64,000 nt of DNA from Daejeonella lutea. Lineage in GTDB: Bacteria; Bacteroidota; Bacteroidia; Sphingobacteriales; Sphingobacteriaceae. This document shows, one piece after another, positions 60,211 to 64,000 of this stretch (position 1 is its first letter; each line of letters opens with the position of its first letter). Position numbers and translations under genes: made by a program. The notes beneath the pieces were generated by a model, which did no database searches, had not been told where the DNA came from, and saw only the letters and a list, made by a program, of their open reading frames with translations. The stretch is from positions 62,001-126,000 of the forward strand of contig NZ_FUYR01000002.1 of NCBI RefSeq assembly GCF_900168015.1. The letters run 5' to 3'.

Positions 60211-62208
60211 TTAGTTGCTCTTGTTTTTAGTAGCAGAAGCTACAGGAACCGGCTTCTTTACCGGCACTGTCTTAGCTGGAACTGTCTTTGACGGCGCAGT
60301 TTTAACAGGCTGAGTTTTTACGGGGCTCTTCGGACTGCTTTCCTTCTTAGCCAATTGAGGTATGATTTCCTCTTTCGACTTCGGCCGATCTTTCGGTTTC
60401 CAGATAAATCCTTTTAGAATTTTATCCTCTTCGGTAAGCTTGTCCATAGGTTTCGTTGAGGCCTGAACAGCCCGGATAAAATTTATTCCCTGGAGTTTAC
60501 CATCTGCAAAATTCATTTTTATCCGGCTACTGACCTGATGATTTAAGCCAACATAAGCTGAATCGTCCTTAACATAGTATACACTTTCAGCGTTCCCATC
60601 AACAAATAATTGGTTAAGCTTATTGTCTTTGAAATAGCCTGTAATCACCTTGCCCTTAATTTGATTAAAGGTTGTTGAATCTGCATCCTCAGAATTCACA
60701 ATGAAACTATTATGCTGTAGCAGCATATTATTCAGTTTCTTGTTCTTCATTTGAAGATAGATTGTATCACCGGTCAGCTGTGAACCCTGGGCCCATAAAA
60801 TTGGGTTAAAATAGCATCGTACGGTCGAATCTGAGTAACTGAAAAACATAGAGTCCGCCCTAGCTTGCAAATCCGACTTGAATATCTTGGCATTATGATA
60901 GGCTATCACAATCCTGTTTCTTGCCGTATCACCTGGAATAGAATCAGCCTTTGCCGTCTGGACTGGTTCTGCCGCTACTTTACCCCCCTTAATTGGCGGA
61001 ACTGGAGTTTTCTTAGCCGGCGCGGATTTAGAGTTGTTATTCTTTGATGTTAGCGTTGTAGTTTTATTTTTAGCATCAGGTGGGGGCGCTGCTTTTTTGT
61101 CAACACCTACAGGAACAACACGCTTCGAAGTATCCTGCAAAGCAGGCGGTCTTGCAAGTGTATCAGTTGACGAGGGTAAATTTGTCGCGGGCGGTTTGAC
61201 CACCGCAACCGGGTCTGGAGCCGAAAGTTCGGTGTCAGTTTTAAGCTCATCCTTTTTATAGGGTAGGACGTCCCGCGTAAAAACGACCTTGCTAAAAAGA
61301 GTATCCGCGGTATACCAGATCGAATCTACCTTTGACGAATCCGATTGTGTAATTATCACCACATACGGATTTTTTGTGACAAGTATACTTTCATCCGACT
61401 TTCGGTAAAGACCGACTCCTCCTCTCAACTCCGCCTTTTCTGCGGTATCAATGAATGTAATATTTCCAATGGCCCTGCCAAAGCCGGCTTTCCGGTCGTA
61501 AAACAAACTGTCGCCTTTTAGCGACTTGCTTCCTTGTGTATAAAGATTTTTCTTGCCAAAACGGGCCTGATCATTCGAGGTATTGTACGTTCCATTTTCC
61601 GTGTAAAGGGTGTCGTCTTTACCATAGATATTCGTTGGCCCGTAAAAATATGCAATCTTAGAACTGGCATTATAGCGTAATGTATCGGTTTTAATAAGCG
61701 CATCCGGGGAAGTCAGCACAACATTATACCTAAAGTAAGCATCGCGTGTTGACTCAAAATAATATCCGTTTTTGCTTGTCAGTACGTTGTTACCGTTAAC
61801 AATCTTACCTCCGCCAGTATAAGTGCCAACCTTGGTGCCCATATTATACGTTAACAAAGGCGTAGTTAGGACAGCGTCTTTGTCAATCATGCGAACATTA
61901 TTGGTCAGTATTGCCAGCTTCGTACCGCCATTATAATTGAGCAGGTCCGCATAAATGACTGTACCTGATGGTTGGGTGATAACAACATGCCCAAATGCGT
62001 CGAATACATTTGATTCAAAATTTACGTCAGCGCTATCCGCCGCCAGAGTTGAGCCGTCATGTTCGAAAACAGGACCAATAACCCTGGCGAAACCCTCTTT
62101 CTGAAAGCCTTTTGTTTTTAAAGAACTGCGAAGTTGAATCTTAGTACCTTGCGCTACTGCAGCTAAGGATAAAACAGAAAGCAACACAGAAAAAATGATT
62201 TTCCTCAC
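60211..62208 (-). CDS. OstA/LptA-like protein with Pro/Lys-rich regions
   Basis: This 665-residue protein has a signal peptide (MRKIIFSVLLSVLSLAAVAQG). It then has LptA/OstA-type beta-jellyroll repeats to about residue 300, each with pattern ..DSL.Y....A..F.G.V: TLAADSADVNFESNVFDAFGHV, VIYADLLNYNGGTKLAI and TLYTENGTYNTSN. Residues of about 330-430 are a Pro/Lys/Thr-rich linker, followed by more OstA-like repeats and a Lys-Pro-rich tail. OstA-like proteins bind lipopolysaccharide on its way to the outer membrane. The start is GTG, 4 bases after TATTTTTG. It is divergent from tilS. Confidence 0.87.
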   Translation of the reverse strand: MRKIIFSVLLSVLSLAAVAQGTKIQLRSSLKTKGFQKEGFARVIGPVFEHDGSTLAADSADVNFESNVFDAFGHVVITQPSGTVIYADLLNYNGGTKLAILTNNVRMIDKDAVLTTPLLTYNMGTKVGTYTGGGKIVNGNNVLTSKNGYYFESTRDAYFRYNVVLTSPDALIKTDTLRYNASSKIAYFYGPTNIYGKDDTLYTENGTYNTSNDQARFGKKNLYTQGSKSLKGDSLFYDRKAGFGRAIGNITFIDTAEKAELRGGVGLYRKSDESILVTKNPYVVIITQSDSSKVDSIWYTADTLFSKVVFTRDVLPYKKDELKTDTELSAPDPVAVVKPPATNLPSSTDTLARPPALQDTSKRVVPVGVDKKAAPPPDAKNKTTTLTSKNNNSKSAPAKKTPVPPIKGGKVAAEPVQTAKADSIPGDTARNRIVIAYHNAKIFKSDLQARADSMFFSYSDSTVRCYFNPILWAQGSQLTGDTIYLQMKNKKLNNMLLQHNSFIVNSEDADSTTFNQIKGKVITGYFKDNKLNQLFVDGNAESVYYVKDDSAYVGLNHQVSSRIKMNFADGKLQGINFIRAVQASTKPMDKLTEEDKILKGFIWKPKDRPKSKEEIIPQLAKKESSPKSPVKTQPVKTAPSKTVPAKTVPVKKPVPVASATKNKSN

Positions 62209-62212
62209 CTTA

Positions 62213-62220
62213 CAAAAATA
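62213..62220 (-). promoter_or_regulatory. -7 promoter box of the OstA-like gene, 4 bases from a GTG start
   Basis: The minus strand reads TATTTTTG-TAAG-GTG. The box is an exact TAnnTTTG match and implies a leaderless mRNA starting with GTG. Confidence 0.55.
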
Positions 62221-62224
62221 GTTT

Positions 62225-62255
62225 TTTGGCTAAGGATTTTAATTAAATAATTTTG
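62225..62255 (+). promoter_or_regulatory. Complete promoter of tilS, 5 bases from the start codon
   Basis: TTTG at 62225-62228 and TAATTTTG at 62248-62255 are 19 bases apart, a full consensus promoter. The ATG is at 62261, so transcription should begin at or next to it. Confidence 0.7.
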
Positions 62256-62260
62256 AGCTG

Positions 62261-63598
62261 ATGGATGCCCTTAACCGCCTCATTCTTTTTATCAAACAAC
62301 ATGCCCTTTTCCTTCCTGAAGACCGCATTTTGCTTGCTGTAAGCAGCGGCCGCGACTCTATAGTCATGGCACATTTGTTTAACGAAGCGGGCTTCAAGTT
62401 TGGTATTGCACATTGCAATTTCAATTTAAGGGGAAAGGAGTCCAGCAAAGATGAACAATTTACTTTCGACCTGGCGTCCACGCTAAATGTGCCATTTTTC
62501 TCCACAACTTTTGACACTGCTGAATATGCAAAGCAAAATCACATTTCTATCCAGATGGCAGCACGAGATCTGCGTTACCAATGGCTGGAAGAGATCAGGG
62601 AGGAATTTGGTTTTAATTATATTGCCATCGCTCAGCATCAGAATGACGTGATCGAGACCATGTTGCTTAACCTCACCCGTGGAACAGGCATCGCCGGTAT
62701 GCATGGTATCCTGCCCAAAAAAGTCAGGATCATCAGGCCCCTACTTTTCCTTTCCAGAGATGAGATAGATCAGATAGTTCAGGAGCAAAACCTAAAATTT
62801 CGGGAGGACAGTTCGAACAGCTCCACTAAATATGCCCGAAACAAGATACGCCTGAATGTCATTCCTGTTCTCAAAGAACTAAATCCCTCACTGGAGCAAA
62901 CTTTCGAAGCCAACAGGAAGCGATTTGAAGAATTGGAGATTATTTTCGAAAAACGAATTAATGAAATCAAAGCTGATCTGTTTAAAGAGAGCAGCAAAAA
63001 TGAATATGAAATTAGCCTGCCAGGCTTAAAGGCTCTCGATCCCGTCGATACCCTTCTCTACGGGCTCTTCCACTCCTACGGGTTTACGCAACCAGTACTC
63101 ACTGATTTCAAAAATTCATGGAATGGAGTACCAGGGAAAATATTCAGTTCAGGGTCGTATGATCTAAACCTGGACAGGAATAGAGTTCTTCTGACTAAAG
63201 CGAAAACCCGGATTCAGAATCAGATATTAATAACACACACTGATGTTTCATTTCAATGGGGCGACAAAAATTACAAAGGCAGTTCAATGTTATCAGAAAA
63301 TTATTCATTAAGAATGGATCCTCTTGTCGCGCAACTGGATTTCGAACTCCTGCAATTTCCCCTCGCTTTTCGTAATTGGCAGGATGGTGATCGCTTCCAG
63401 CCACTTGGGGTGAATGGCAAGAAGAAACTTAGTGATTTCTTCATTGAACAAAAAATTCCGTTGAGCCGTAAAAAGGAAATTGGCATACTTCAGAATGGCA
63501 ATGGCGACATCGTTTGGATTGCCGGTTTGCGTATTGATGAGCGGTATAAAATTACAGCTAAGACCAAAAAAGTTTTTATCTTCGAACAATACACCTGA
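62261..63598 (+). CDS. tilS: tRNA(Ile)-lysidine synthetase
   Basis: This 445-residue protein converts cytidine 34 of tRNA-Ile(CAU) to lysidine so that it reads AUA. The ATP pyrophosphatase loop is LLAVSSGRDSIVMAHLF at about residues 24-40. Further motifs are FGIAHCNFNLRGKESSKDEQF, ARDLRYQWLEEI, IAIAQHQNDVIETMLLNLTRGTGIAGM and SSTKYARNKIRLNVIPVL. The C-terminal TilS domain (FRNWQDGDRFQPLGVNGKKKLSDFFI) is complete. The loop reads SSGRDS where most family members have SGGxDS. It overlaps the divergent OstA-like promoter. Confidence 0.95.
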   Translation: MDALNRLILFIKQHALFLPEDRILLAVSSGRDSIVMAHLFNEAGFKFGIAHCNFNLRGKESSKDEQFTFDLASTLNVPFFSTTFDTAEYAKQNHISIQMAARDLRYQWLEEIREEFGFNYIAIAQHQNDVIETMLLNLTRGTGIAGMHGILPKKVRIIRPLLFLSRDEIDQIVQEQNLKFREDSSNSSTKYARNKIRLNVIPVLKELNPSLEQTFEANRKRFEELEIIFEKRINEIKADLFKESSKNEYEISLPGLKALDPVDTLLYGLFHSYGFTQPVLTDFKNSWNGVPGKIFSSGSYDLNLDRNRVLLTKAKTRIQNQILITHTDVSFQWGDKNYKGSSMLSENYSLRMDPLVAQLDFELLQFPLAFRNWQDGDRFQPLGVNGKKKLSDFFIEQKIPLSRKKEIGILQNGNGDIVWIAGLRIDERYKITAKTKKVFIFEQYT

Positions 63599-63600
63599 AC

Positions 63601-64000
63601 ATGCAGAATTCGCCTGTCTTTATTGAAAAGCAGTATCTCGGCCGTGATTACAGCCGGATAAGTGTCAGGCTTGTGCTTGCTCTTTTCTGTTTTGCAGCCT
63701 ATTTTATAACTGAAAGAAGGGAACAAAATGCTGCTCTTTTCCTTGTTGTAGGATGCGGCATTCTCATTGTTTCAGTGATCATGATGTTCCTGCTTCATTT
63801 CAAAACCACAGTACAAAATAAAAGCATTGTGCTGGATGGTTTGTGGACAACTAAAATGGTAAAGATAGATCTCAACGGTATCGTTAAAGTTGAACGGACC
63901 GCATATAGCTCATACATCATCAATAACCCGGTTTATAATCTGCACCAAAAAGGAACAGTCCGCTTTTACGCCGGCGGCAAGGACGCTGTCAAGCTTACCG
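63601..64000 (+). CDS. Membrane protein with PH-like domain, cut off by the window edge
   Basis: This frame starts at ATG 63601, 2 bases after the tilS stop, and runs out of the window after 133 codons. It has two membrane helices (SVRLVLALFCFAAYFITE and NAALFLVVGCGILIVSVIMMFLL) followed by a soluble beta-rich part (KSIVLDGLWTTKMVKIDLNGIVKVERTAYSS). The two-helix plus PH-like layout is common in bacterial DUF304-type membrane proteins. Co-transcription with tilS is likely. Confidence 0.75.
   Translation, partial: MQNSPVFIEKQYLGRDYSRISVRLVLALFCFAAYFITERREQNAALFLVVGCGILIVSVIMMFLLHFKTTVQNKSIVLDGLWTTKMVKIDLNGIVKVERTAYSSYIINNPVYNLHQKGTVRFYAGGKDAVKLT

Overview
The window looks like chromosomal DNA of a Bacteroidota bacterium, most likely family Sphingobacteriaceae (Pedobacter/Mucilaginibacter-like). 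Supporting signs are a SusC/SusD pair behind an ECF sigma factor and FecR anti-sigma factor, a very large secreted protein with a T9SS type B (CHU_C) tail, a DUF6266 gene, bacillithiol genes (bshA, ytxJ), the near absence of Shine-Dalgarno sequences, and many promoters of the Bacteroidota form TAnnTTTG.

Layout. 1-890: the end of a DUF1761 membrane protein gene and a tRNA-Ser(GGA). 891-10788: an apparently co-directional locus of sigma factor, anti-sigma factor, SusC, SusD, cyanophycinase-like lipoprotein, isoaspartyl peptidase lipoprotein and a second cyanophycinase-like enzyme. This is the most striking part: it reads as a self-regulated uptake and degradation system for cyanophycin or other beta-aspartyl peptides, built on polysaccharide-utilisation-locus parts. 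10822-21708: accessory surface region with an 11-bp tandem repeat before a DUF6266 gene, a DUF4382 lipoprotein, a small lipoprotein, a low-complexity exported protein and a 2494-residue repeat adhesin. 21738-28593: minus-strand transporter, asparaginase, TatD nuclease and pseudouridine synthase genes, then a lytic transglycosylase. 28948-43365: core genes uvrA, a frameshifted NAD(P)HX-repair gene, lipA, osmC-like, ytxJ, ribH, recF, a DUF721 gene, ndk, an nrnA-like gene, an FKBP isomerase and bshA. 43513-53875: serine hydrolase and amidohydrolase pair, a dihaem cytochrome c, a mutL-rhomboid-rhomboid-EEP cluster, and cysS. 53923-64000: exported hypotheticals, MoxR ATPase, SurA-like chaperone, rdgB, an OstA-like protein, tilS and a truncated membrane protein gene.

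Two genome-wide habits stand out. Several genes (cysS, lipA, the OstA-like gene, tilS and probably tatD) have the -7 promoter box only 4-5 bases before the start codon, which predicts leaderless mRNAs. Many intergenic gaps carry degenerate short-word repeats (7-11 bp), often as inverted pairs that could act as terminators; the longest is a tract of about 460 bp between recF and the DUF721 gene.

All functions are read from motifs and remembered family features; no database search was run.
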